Shown: positions 39,529 through 48,511 of the stretch, in pieces | Position numbering within the stretch: position 1 is the first letter of the stretch | Layout: each line of letters starts with the position of its first letter | Assembly: GCF_012276985.1 (NCBI RefSeq) | Contig: NZ_JAAXMM010000015.1 | Coordinates: forward strand, 62,001-126,000 | Direction of reading: 5' to 3' | From: Agrobacterium sp. a22-2 | Lineage (GTDB): Bacteria > Pseudomonadota > Alphaproteobacteria > Rhizobiales > Rhizobiaceae | DNA length: 64,000 nt | Translations under genes and position numbers: made by a program | The notes under the pieces: generated by a model | The model's input: only the letters and a program-made list of their open reading frames with translations | Databases searched by the model: none | What the model was told of the DNA's origin: nothing

Positions 39529-42500
39529 ACATTTCAGCCTGGTCCATCCACAAACCCGTTCCCGCGATCCTGCTGTTCTTTCTTTTGACGGTCTGCGGCC
39601 TGCTCGCGTTCGACCGGCTCGCCGTCCAGAACTTCCCCGACATGGACTTGCCGACGATCAAGATCTCCGCCTCGTTGGAAGGGGCAGTCCCATCACAGCT
39701 GGAAACCGAGGTTGCGCGCAAGATCGAGGATGAGCTGGCATCGCTGAGCCAACTCGATCACATTACCACGACGATCACCGACGGATCTGTCTCCATCAGC
39801 GTCTCCTTCGAGTTGGAAAAGGACTCCGAACAAGCCCTCAACGAGGTCCGCAACGCCGTCGACAGCGTGAGCGGGGATTTGCCGTCCGAAATGGACACAC
39901 CCACCGTCTCAAAAGTGAATGTTCAATCTTCTCCGCTCCTCACCTACGCGATCCGGTCGACCAAGCTCGATGAAACAGAACTGTCCTGGTTCATCGACAA
40001 CGATCTGAAAAAGGCACTTCTGGCAGTCTCCGGTGTCGGAGACGTCAGTCGGCTGGGTGGCATAGACCGAGAGGTTCATGTGGATCTCGATCCGGTGCTC
40101 ATGACATCGCTCGGACTGACCGCATCCACGGTCTCGGACCAACTCAAGGCGGTCCAGGTGAATAAATCAGGAGGCCGAGGCGAGATCGGAGACACACGGC
40201 AGACGATCAGAACCATGGGCGCGGTATCCTCCATCGAGGAACTGTCGGCGCTTCCCATCCCGCTTTCCAGTGGCAAGAGAATGCGGTTGGACGAAATAGC
40301 GACCGTAACGGATAGTTACTCGGATCGCTCGTCGCTCGCCTATCTGGATGGGCAGCCGATGATTGCGGTCCAGATCAAGCGCTCGAATGGATATTCGGAT
40401 TTGGCTGTTGCCGAAGACATAGAGGCGGCGATGAAGGCATTCGAAGCACGCCATCCTGAAGTCGACGTGGTGCAGGCGTATACGACGGTGACGCCGATCA
40501 TCGACAATTATGATGCCTCGATGGAAATGCTCTATGAGGGCGCGTTCCTCGCAGTCGTCGTGGTCTGGCTGTTCCTGCGTGACTGGCGGGCGACGATCCT
40601 GTCGGCTGTCGCGCTTCCGCTTTCCGTCATACCGACCTACCTCGCAATGTACTTGATGGATTTCAGCCTCAATACCGTATCCTTGCTCGCGCTGTCGCTG
40701 GTGGTCGGCATTCTGGTCGACGATGCGATCGTCGAAGTCGAGAACATCGCTCGGCATTTGCGCATGAACAAATCGGCGAAAGATGCCGCCCTTGAGGCCG
40801 CCGACGAGATCGGCCTGGCTGTTATCGCAACGACGTTTACGCTCGTCGCAGTCTTTCTGCCCACGGCCTTCATGAGTGGCATTCCGGGTCTCATATTCCG
40901 CCAGTTCGGCGTAACCGCGGCGGTCGCCGTCCTGGCGTCGCTGATGGTGGCGCGTTTCCTTACACCGATGATGGCTGCCTATATCATGAAGCCGCACGGC
41001 CAAGAGGAGCAGGACGGGTGGCTGATGCGGACCTATCTCAGAACGGTTCGCTTGTGCCTGCGATTTCGAAAGCTGACGCTCGCTGGTATTGTCGTGTTCC
41101 TGGCGGCCTCGCTATCGGTCATCCCATTCTTGGAAACGGGATTTTTCCCGGCATCCGACGACTCTCAGACCAAGGTCACACTGACGCTCCAGCCTGGCAG
41201 CCAGATCCAGTCCACGGATGCGTTGGCGCGTCGTGCCGCCGAGATCATCAAGACGGTGCCGGACGTCGATTCTGTCTTCGTCGCCATAGGAACGGCCTCC
41301 AGCGGTGATGGCAGCGATTCATCCAGCTCGTCCGACACGGCTTCTGCGACGCTCGTGGTCAACCTGACGCCTTTGGATGATCGCAACCGCGCCCAGACCG
41401 AAATTGAAGCCGACATCCGAAAAGCCCTTGCCGTTCTGCCAGGGGCAAGGGTTGAGGTCGGATCCGGAGGGCGAGGCACGGTCCTTGAGATCACTCTTGC
41501 AAGCGACGACGCAGACGCGCTCGACCAGGCTGCAACCTCGGTCGAGAACGGTCTTCGCACCTTGGACGGCGTTGGAGCGATCACCTCCAGCGCCTCGCTT
41601 CAGGCGCCGGAAATACAAATTTTTCCGGACTTTGCCCGTGCAGCGGCACTCGGAATCACCTCGGAATCGATTGCCGACGTCGTTCGTGTGGCGACTTATG
41701 GTGACTACTCATCATCCTTGTCGAAACTCAACCTGCCGCAGCGGCAGATCTCGATCCGTGTGAGGCTGAAGCCAGACACGCGGACCTCCATCGAGTCGAT
41801 CTCGCAGTTGCGGGTGAGCGGCACGAATGGTGACGTCGCGCTCGGCTCGATCGCCGATATCCGTATCGGCGGGAGTTCGTCCGAGATCGACCGCCTCGAT
41901 CGGGAGCGCAACGTGACACTCTCGGTCGAACTGAACGGCCGCGCCCTGGGAGACGTCAATCAGGATGCACTATCCCTGCCGGCGATGAAAAACCTGCCGA
42001 CCGGCGTTCACGTCGTCGAACAAGGCGAACTCCAGCGCATGACGGAGATGCTCGGAAGCTTCGGCATCGCCATGGCGATCGGCATATTCTGCATCTATGC
42101 TGTGCTGGTCCTGTTGTTCCACGACTTCCTGCAGCCTGTCACCATCCTCATGGCCCTTCCTCTTGCGCTCGGAGGGGCTTTGTTGCCGCTCGTCTTGACG
42201 AACACCTCCTTTTCCATGCCCGCGGTCATCGGCCTGCTGATGCTCATGGGAATCGTGACGAAGAACTCCATCCTGCTGGTCGAATACGCGATCATGGCCC
42301 GCGGGCAAGGGATGGAGCGCTTCGAGGCGCTTGTCGATGCGTGCCACAAGCGCGCGCGGCCCATTATCATGACGACCATCGCCATGGGCGTCGGCATGCT
42401 GCCAATTGCCTTGAACATGAGCGGAGGCGATTCCAGCTTCCGCCAGCCGATGGCAATCGTGGTGCTTGGTGGACTGGTGACCTCCACCTTCCTCAGTCTC

Positions 42501-42608
42501 ATGGTCATACCCGTCGTCTTCACGTTCATTGACGACCTCTTGCATCTGCTGATGAAGCCCTTCAAGCATACCTCTGCGATCCCTGCACCAGCCCAGGCCG
42601 CGCAATGA
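39525..42608 (+). CDS. RND-family efflux pump (AcrB/MexF superfamily)
   Basis: A 1027-residue inner-membrane pump of standard length. The twelve helices and two large periplasmic loops are in the usual order. Proton-relay acids stand in helix 4 (SLVVGILVDDAIVEVENIAR) and the partner lysine in helix 10 (LMGIVTKNSILLVEYAIMA). The N-terminus MNISAWSIHKPVPAILLFFL is typical of pumps beside NodT-type channels in alphaproteobacteria. A Ser/Asp-rich stretch (GDGSDSSSSSDTASATLVVN) in the second periplasmic loop is unusual. Substrates are unknown. The lipoprotein patatin gene overlaps its stop by 4 bp. Confidence 0.93.
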   Translation: MNISAWSIHKPVPAILLFFLLTVCGLLAFDRLAVQNFPDMDLPTIKISASLEGAVPSQLETEVARKIEDELASLSQLDHITTTITDGSVSISVSFELEKDSEQALNEVRNAVDSVSGDLPSEMDTPTVSKVNVQSSPLLTYAIRSTKLDETELSWFIDNDLKKALLAVSGVGDVSRLGGIDREVHVDLDPVLMTSLGLTASTVSDQLKAVQVNKSGGRGEIGDTRQTIRTMGAVSSIEELSALPIPLSSGKRMRLDEIATVTDSYSDRSSLAYLDGQPMIAVQIKRSNGYSDLAVAEDIEAAMKAFEARHPEVDVVQAYTTVTPIIDNYDASMEMLYEGAFLAVVVVWLFLRDWRATILSAVALPLSVIPTYLAMYLMDFSLNTVSLLALSLVVGILVDDAIVEVENIARHLRMNKSAKDAALEAADEIGLAVIATTFTLVAVFLPTAFMSGIPGLIFRQFGVTAAVAVLASLMVARFLTPMMAAYIMKPHGQEEQDGWLMRTYLRTVRLCLRFRKLTLAGIVVFLAASLSVIPFLETGFFPASDDSQTKVTLTLQPGSQIQSTDALARRAAEIIKTVPDVDSVFVAIGTASSGDGSDSSSSSDTASATLVVNLTPLDDRNRAQTEIEADIRKALAVLPGARVEVGSGGRGTVLEITLASDDADALDQAATSVENGLRTLDGVGAITSSASLQAPEIQIFPDFARAAALGITSESIADVVRVATYGDYSSSLSKLNLPQRQISIRVRLKPDTRTSIESISQLRVSGTNGDVALGSIADIRIGGSSSEIDRLDRERNVTLSVELNGRALGDVNQDALSLPAMKNLPTGVHVVEQGELQRMTEMLGSFGIAMAIGIFCIYAVLVLLFHDFLQPVTILMALPLALGGALLPLVLTNTSFSMPAVIGLLMLMGIVTKNSILLVEYAIMARGQGMERFEALVDACHKRARPIIMTTIAMGVGMLPIALNMSGGDSSFRQPMAIVVLGGLVTSTFLSLMVIPVVFTFIDDLLHLLMKPFKHTSAIPAPAQAAQ

Positions 42609-43903
42609 CATACTGCGCAATATCGGGCGGAAACGCCTCCCGAAAGGGCGCCAAGCGTCCGGGCACCATCCAGGCGCCCCAAAAATCGGCTCGATCAGGC
42701 CCGATCTTGGCCGCGCTGATCTGCTGCTTGGTTTTGGTCGGATGCGCGACGACGCGGGAACCTTATTCACAAGCAGATGCGGAGAAGGCGGAGATCGCTG
42801 GATTTGAGAACGTGCGGATCCCTCTCGACGGCGAGTTCAGCGCCTTTATTAAGAAGAGTTATCCAAGGAAACGCGCTGATGTGCCAGTGCAATACCTTGC
42901 GATCTCCGGCGGCGGGGCGGGTGGAGCATTTTCGGTCGGCGTCCTCAAAGCCTGGTCCGAGCGGGGAGATCGGCCGGCCTTTGATCTCGTCAGCGGCGTC
43001 AGCACCGGCGCCCTGATCGCACCGTTTGCCTTCCTGGGCTCCCAGTATGACGACGTCTTGGAGCATCTGTACACCAGTGGCGTCGCGTCAGAGTTGATCG
43101 ACCGCAAATTCATCGTGAGAGGCGTGCTGGGTGAGAGCCTCTATTTCCAGAAACCCCTCCGGCAGATGGTGGAAAACTATGTGGATCGGCCGCTTCTTGA
43201 CCAGATCGCCGCCGAGTATCGCAAAGGACGAAATCTGTTTGTACTGACAACGAACCTCGACACGCAGAGGGCTGTCCTTTGGAACATGGGTGCCATCGCG
43301 GACAGTTCTCAGCCGGACGCGTTGAGCCTCTTCCAAAACGTCCTGATAGCCTCAGCCAGCATTCCCGGAGCATTCCCGGCGGTACAGATCAAGGCTTTGG
43401 TTGACGGGCGACCGATCGTTGAAATGCATTCGGATGGAGGTTCTTCCGCTCAGATCATAACAGTCCCGGAAGCCATCCTCTCCAACGTGAACCTGCCGAT
43501 TCCCCCGGAAGTTCGCGGCTCAGACATGTATCTGTTGGTCAACAACACCCTGATGCCTGAGTTCTCCATCACGCCGAACTCAACACTGTCGGTCAGCACC
43601 CGCGCCTATTCCGTTCTCGTCAAGTCCCAGACGCGCCAGTCGCTATACGCCGCTTATGAATACAGCCGACGGGCCGGCGTCGGATTTCACCTGGCCGCCA
43701 TCGACGCCGCGGTTCCGTATAAGATCAGCGACCCCTTCAACAACACCTACATGAGGGCCGTTTTCCAGATCGGCTACGACAGGATGATAAATGGCCGGCT
43801 GTGGCAGGATCGACCGGTGTTTACGCCAACGGATGGTGGCAGTTCCCGCATGACGACGCCGGTTCTGGTTAAAGAGACCGGCGGCTCGCGCCAGCCAAAC
43901 TAA
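42605..43903 (+). CDS. Patatin-like phospholipase, predicted lipoprotein, in the RND operon
   Basis: A 432-residue protein. About 30 N-terminal residues precede a hydrophobic segment ending in the lipobox LVLVGC, so lipid anchoring is likely. The patatin domain has the oxyanion loop AISGGGAGGAFSVGVL, the nucleophile elbow SGVSTGALIAPFA (GxSxG) and the catalytic Asp-Gly dyad in EMHSDGGSSAQI. All catalytic parts are present, so it should be an active lipid acyl hydrolase on the periplasmic side. The ATGA overlap with the pump gene makes it a true operon member. A patatin as the fourth gene of an RND operon is uncommon. Confidence 0.85.
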   Translation: MTYCAISGGNASRKGAKRPGTIQAPQKSARSGPILAALICCLVLVGCATTREPYSQADAEKAEIAGFENVRIPLDGEFSAFIKKSYPRKRADVPVQYLAISGGGAGGAFSVGVLKAWSERGDRPAFDLVSGVSTGALIAPFAFLGSQYDDVLEHLYTSGVASELIDRKFIVRGVLGESLYFQKPLRQMVENYVDRPLLDQIAAEYRKGRNLFVLTTNLDTQRAVLWNMGAIADSSQPDALSLFQNVLIASASIPGAFPAVQIKALVDGRPIVEMHSDGGSSAQIITVPEAILSNVNLPIPPEVRGSDMYLLVNNTLMPEFSITPNSTLSVSTRAYSVLVKSQTRQSLYAAYEYSRRAGVGFHLAAIDAAVPYKISDPFNNTYMRAVFQIGYDRMINGRLWQDRPVFTPTDGGSSRMTTPVLVKETGGSRQPN

Positions 43904-43989
43904 AGCCGATCGCCTATAATGCTTCCTTTTGTTTTCATTTTCCATACCCAGGGGTTGTGTTAATATTTCGGTGGGTGATGGGGGTGGCA

Positions 43990-46686
43990 ATGGATAGAGC
44001 CAGGGAAAACGGGAATATCGTTGAAGCCAAAGGTGATTGTGTCGATTTCAACGAGATGCAAAGGCAGGAATACCAAGCCGTCATGCTGCGGCGAAAACAG
44101 TTGCAACTGACCGCACTCCAGCAAGACGACGGCGACGAACGACCGAAAGACCTCTTCGGCATAGGCCTCTCGGGCGGCGGCATCCGGTCCGCCTCGTTCT
44201 GCCTTGGAGCACTGCAGGCCCTTGAAGGGTTCGGCCTGATCCGCAGAGCCGATTATCTCTCGACGGTGTCCGGCGGCGGTTATATCGGGGCTGGAATGGT
44301 TGCCGCCATGACCCGGCAGGACGGACAGCAAACGGACTTCCCTTATGCAGATCGCGGCAATGCGCCCACGGTCGGGCGACAGGGCAATGACATGAAGGAC
44401 AGCGAGGCCGTCAGCCATGTCCGCGATCACAGCCGCTACCTCATCCCCCACGGTCTTTCCGACATACTCGTCTCCGCCGCGATCCTGACGCGGGGCATCG
44501 CGGTCAATCTGTTTCTCATCTTCTTCCTGCTGATGCCGCTGGCGACCATGACCATCCTGCTCAACCCGACGGTCGATCACCTCGGGCGCAGCGCCATCTA
44601 CGACATACTCGAGCGATTCCTGCCCAATCGGGAGTGGCTGGCATTGCTGTCTGGCCAACCGCTTCTGGCCACCAAGGTCTTCGGCCTCGCCGCATTGGTC
44701 TATTTCATCGGCTGGGGACTATGGCGGTCGCTGCCCGAGCGGCATGGGCTCCTCAAGGGCATCGATACCCAGAAGGAACTGTCGTCCAGAGGCATGAAGG
44801 CGGCGGGGCTGTTCATCGTCCTGTTGCTGGCGATTGCCGCCGTCGAGATCCAGGGACCGGTGCTCGGCTGGCTGGCGCGCATGCAAAGGCAGGCACCGGT
44901 CGAACAATCGTCCTACCAGACTTTCTTCCTGGCGCTTTCGGCCTTCGTGATCGCCACAGCAAGCCAGCAAAAACGCCTGGCGGGCTGGATCGAAAAAGGA
45001 TTCAACAGCCCGCGCTTCGGCATGAAGCTGAGGTCGATCCTGTCGCATATGCTGCTGATCGCCGCCGCGCTGATCCTCCCCCTGCTGATCTATGCCCTCT
45101 ATCTGCAGATTTCCCTGTGGGGAATGCGGTGGACAAAGTTCTGCCCCGAGATACGGATTGCGACCGAGCCCTGTTTTCCGCCGGATTCGCCCGCTTTCAT
45201 TTCGAGCAGTGGAACGACGATGGGATTGGCTGTCGTCGCAGGTATGCTGATCCTCTGGGAGTGTTTCGTCTATCTTGGGCGGCAAAGCGGCCGGGATACC
45301 TTGAAGCTTCTGGGTCGCCGCCTGCTGGATCCTCGCACCAGGGCCCTTCCGGTGGGTCTGGCGCTCCTGGCCATCGCAGCGTTTCTCATCCTCGCATTCG
45401 ACAGCACGCGACCCCATCAGATCGACCCCGCGTCCGGAGAGATGGCCATCCAGTATACCGTGGCCTTGAACTATGGTCTCGCATCGTTGATCGTGGTTTT
45501 GTTGACCATCAACTTCGCCAACAACGCCAATTCCCTGCATCGCCTCTATCGCGACCGGCTGGATATTGCCTTCCGGCTTTCCGGCAACAACGGCAGCCTG
45601 CGGCTTCAGGATCTCGGCGACACGGCCCCCTATCTGCTGATCAATGCAACGCTCAATGCCCGCCTGTCTCAGCGAACGCTGGATGATAAGGCGAATGCCC
45701 AGGACACCGACGATGCTGCCCGTGGCCTAGACCCGGCGATGCGCGGACGAAATGCGGAATTCTTCCTGTTCTCCAAACTGTTTACCGGCAGCGACACCAC
45801 GCACTATGCGCCGACGCCCCTCATGTCGACCAAGGATCCCGAACTCAACCTGGCAAGCGCCGTGGCGATCTCGGGCGCCGCCGTTTCGTCCAGCATGGGC
45901 CGCGTGCGCCTCGGTCTGCTGAGCCCGACCCTGGCATTGCTCAACCTGCGCCTGGGCTACTGGCTTCACAATCCCCGATACGCGTCGACGTCCATCGCCG
46001 ACATGCGGTCCGACCTGCCCTGGCACGACTTCCTCGGCGCATATCTGATCGCCGAATCATTCGGCCTCCTGCGTGCCGACAGCTCGAAGGTCTACGTCAC
46101 CGATGGCGGGCACATCGACAATATCGGCCTCTATCAATTGCTGAAACGGCAATGCGATCACATCATCATCATCGATGCGGAGAGCGACCCGGCATTGAAC
46201 TTCGGTGCACTTGTCGACGTGCAACGGTTCGCGCGCATCGATCTCGGTTATCGCATCACGCTCGACTGGCCCCATCTGCGCGAAGCTGCCGTCGCCCGGG
46301 AAGCGATCAAGGGGATGCGGCTCCCCGTAGCCGACGCTCCCATCCATGACAGCCACTTCGCCATTGGCAAGATCGACTACGGCAACGGCAGGACAGGACG
46401 ACTGCTCTACATCAAGGCGGTCGTCACCGGGGATGAACCCGATTACGTCCTCGACTACGAACGGCGCTACCCGGCCTTTCCCCATGAAGCGACAAACGAT
46501 CAGTTTTTCTCCGAGGAGCAGATGGAGGCCTATCGGGCGCTGGGCTTTCATGCCGTGCGCCGCGCGCTGTCGGAGCAAAAGACCGACGTCCCCGTCGACG
46601 ATATCCCGGAATCCAAGCGATCCTCGAATGAAGCGATCAAGGATCTGAAGCGAGATCTCGGAGTCACCGTGGCGCGACTGAGCTAG
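43990..46686 (+). CDS. Large membrane-embedded patatin-like protein
   Basis: An 898-residue protein in which the patatin fold is split. The N-terminal part holds the oxyanion loop GIGLSGGGIRSASF (about 57-70) and nucleophile S94 in STVSGGGYIG. The dyad Asp is D705 in YVTDGGHIDNIGLYQLLK, more than 600 residues later. Between them are about eight hydrophobic segments (for example NLFLIFFLLMPLATMTILL and LLIAAALILPLLIYALYL), so a multi-pass membrane domain is inserted in the catalytic domain. The start is uncertain: ATG at 43990 is preferred, GTG at 43957 is possible. It follows the RND operon after 86 bp on the same strand. Its function is unknown beyond probable acyl hydrolase activity. Confidence 0.8.
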   Translation: MDRARENGNIVEAKGDCVDFNEMQRQEYQAVMLRRKQLQLTALQQDDGDERPKDLFGIGLSGGGIRSASFCLGALQALEGFGLIRRADYLSTVSGGGYIGAGMVAAMTRQDGQQTDFPYADRGNAPTVGRQGNDMKDSEAVSHVRDHSRYLIPHGLSDILVSAAILTRGIAVNLFLIFFLLMPLATMTILLNPTVDHLGRSAIYDILERFLPNREWLALLSGQPLLATKVFGLAALVYFIGWGLWRSLPERHGLLKGIDTQKELSSRGMKAAGLFIVLLLAIAAVEIQGPVLGWLARMQRQAPVEQSSYQTFFLALSAFVIATASQQKRLAGWIEKGFNSPRFGMKLRSILSHMLLIAAALILPLLIYALYLQISLWGMRWTKFCPEIRIATEPCFPPDSPAFISSSGTTMGLAVVAGMLILWECFVYLGRQSGRDTLKLLGRRLLDPRTRALPVGLALLAIAAFLILAFDSTRPHQIDPASGEMAIQYTVALNYGLASLIVVLLTINFANNANSLHRLYRDRLDIAFRLSGNNGSLRLQDLGDTAPYLLINATLNARLSQRTLDDKANAQDTDDAARGLDPAMRGRNAEFFLFSKLFTGSDTTHYAPTPLMSTKDPELNLASAVAISGAAVSSSMGRVRLGLLSPTLALLNLRLGYWLHNPRYASTSIADMRSDLPWHDFLGAYLIAESFGLLRADSSKVYVTDGGHIDNIGLYQLLKRQCDHIIIIDAESDPALNFGALVDVQRFARIDLGYRITLDWPHLREAAVAREAIKGMRLPVADAPIHDSHFAIGKIDYGNGRTGRLLYIKAVVTGDEPDYVLDYERRYPAFPHEATNDQFFSEEQMEAYRALGFHAVRRALSEQKTDVPVDDIPESKRSSNEAIKDLKRDLGVTVARLS

Positions 46687-46859
46687 ATCCGGAACCTGCG
46701 CCCTGCCAGATGGTCCAGCACGGAGAAAGAGAACTCCGGCGGCGCCCAGAATGGTATGGCATTGGCCCCTAAATGGACCGCGACAACAGACGCGCGAGCC
46801 TTAAGTTAAGCGCTCTGTGCACGATCGGCTGGTGACAATCTTGAGGTGAATGGCCTAGC

Positions 46860-48488
46860 ATGGCGACTGAAGAGGGTTTCGACTACGTTATTGTCGGCGC
46901 GGGGTCGGCGGGCTGTGTTCTGGCCAATCGACTGAGCGCCGATCCATCGACGCGCGTGCTGCTGCTCGAGGCGGGCGGCAGCGATTTCAACGTCTGGATC
47001 CGCATGCCGATCGGCTACGGCAAGACCTTCTATCATCCGAAGCTCAACTGGCGCTACCAGACGGAGCCCGATGCCGGTATTGGCGGCAGACCCGCCTATT
47101 GGCCGCGCGGCCGGGTGATCGGCGGCTCGAGCTCGATCAACGCCATGGTTTATGTACGCGGTCAGCATGCCGATTTCGACGCCTGGGCAGCGCTGGGCAA
47201 TCCGGGCTGGTCCGCCGCCGATGTCCTGCCCGTCTACAAGCGTATGGAAGACAATCTCGAGGGCGACGATGCCTGGCGCGGCACCGGCGGTCCCCTGACG
47301 ATCACCAGCATGAACGGCTCCGTTCATCCGCTTGCCAACGGCTATCTGAAATCTGCCACTGCCGCCGGCATCCCCGTCAATCCGGACTATAATGGCGAGA
47401 CGCAGGAGGGCGCCAGCATCTATCAGGTCACCACCCGCAAGGGCCTGCGCTGTTCGTCGGCCGATGCCTATCTTCATCCTGTCCGGCGACGGAAGAATCT
47501 CGAGGTGAGGACCAATGCCCATGTCACGCGGATCGTTGTCGAGTCCGGGCGTGCGGTCGGCGTCGAATACATCAGGGGCGGCGTCAAGACCACGGTGCGG
47601 GCGGCCCGCGAAGTGGTGCTCTCGGCTGGTGCCGTCAATTCACCGCAGATCCTGATGCTGTCGGGCATTGGCGATGCCGGCAGGCTTGCTGACTTGGGCA
47701 TATCACCTGTCCATCACGCCCCCATGGTCGGCCAGAACCTTCAGGACCATCTCGGCTTCGACTATATCTACGAGTCGACCCGACAGACACTGAACGATGT
47801 CCTGAGACCGTGGTGGGGTCGGCTTCGCGTCGGTCTGCAATATGTGCTGACCCGCAAGGGACCGCTGTCGCTCAGCGTCAACCAGGCCGGCGGTTTCGTG
47901 CGAAGCCGGCCGGATCGACCGCGCCCCGATATCCAGCTCTATTTCTCGCCGCTCAGTTATACGCGCGCCGTTCCGGGCAAGCGCGCCCTGATGCGCACGG
48001 ACCTGTTCTCAGGTTTCATGCTCGGCATCTCGAACTGCCATCCGAAGAGCCGCGGCGAAATCGCACTCCGGTCCGCCGATCCCTTCGCAGCCCCGCTGAT
48101 CCGGCCGAACTATCTCTGCGAGGAGAGCGACCTTGCGGAGCTGGTGGACGGTGCTCGCATCCTGCGCCGCATTGCCGCCATGCAGCCGCTCGCCGGAGTC
48201 ATCAGGCGCGAGATCGTTCCGGGGCCGGCGGTCGAGAGCGACGCGGAGATGGCGGCCGATATCCGCGCCCGCAGCGGATCCGTCTTCCATGCCTGCGGCA
48301 CCTGCGCCATGGGACCGGATCCGGGCCGCTCGGTCGTCGATCCGCGCCTCAGGGTGCATGGGATACAGGGCCTGCGCGTCGTCGACGCCTCGATCTTTCC
48401 GCTGATCCCGTCCGGCAATATCAATGCACCGTCGATCATGGTCGGGGAACGCGGGTCGGATTTCATCCTCGAGGACGCCCGCCGTTAA
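46860..48488 (+). CDS. GMC-family FAD oxidoreductase (choline/alcohol dehydrogenase type)
   Basis: A 542-residue glucose-methanol-choline oxidoreductase. It has the FAD fold YVIVGAGSAGCVLANRLS, GMC signature 1 around RGRVIGGSSSINAMVYVRG and signature 2 around LSAGAVNSPQILMLSGIG. The active-site region SVFHACGTCAMGPDPG supplies the catalytic histidine, and the C-terminus is NINAPSIMVGERGSDFI. It oxidises a primary alcohol to an aldehyde. Its reading direction converges on the MocR gene. BetA is not implied, because a betaine aldehyde dehydrogenase of the betB type is not adjacent; the aldehyde dehydrogenase at 51246 could use its product. The 173 bp upstream hold no gene. Confidence 0.88.
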   Translation: MATEEGFDYVIVGAGSAGCVLANRLSADPSTRVLLLEAGGSDFNVWIRMPIGYGKTFYHPKLNWRYQTEPDAGIGGRPAYWPRGRVIGGSSSINAMVYVRGQHADFDAWAALGNPGWSAADVLPVYKRMEDNLEGDDAWRGTGGPLTITSMNGSVHPLANGYLKSATAAGIPVNPDYNGETQEGASIYQVTTRKGLRCSSADAYLHPVRRRKNLEVRTNAHVTRIVVESGRAVGVEYIRGGVKTTVRAAREVVLSAGAVNSPQILMLSGIGDAGRLADLGISPVHHAPMVGQNLQDHLGFDYIYESTRQTLNDVLRPWWGRLRVGLQYVLTRKGPLSLSVNQAGGFVRSRPDRPRPDIQLYFSPLSYTRAVPGKRALMRTDLFSGFMLGISNCHPKSRGEIALRSADPFAAPLIRPNYLCEESDLAELVDGARILRRIAAMQPLAGVIRREIVPGPAVESDAEMAADIRARSGSVFHACGTCAMGPDPGRSVVDPRLRVHGIQGLRVVDASIFPLIPSGNINAPSIMVGERGSDFILEDARR

Positions 48489-48511
48489 TCGCCAGGCAAA
48501 CAGCGATCTGC

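Noticed and set aside
46860-48488. Choline dehydrogenase BetA
   Set aside because: It is a GMC oxidoreductase of BetA size, but there is no betB/betI neighbour and GMC substrates cannot be read from these motifs, so only the family is called.
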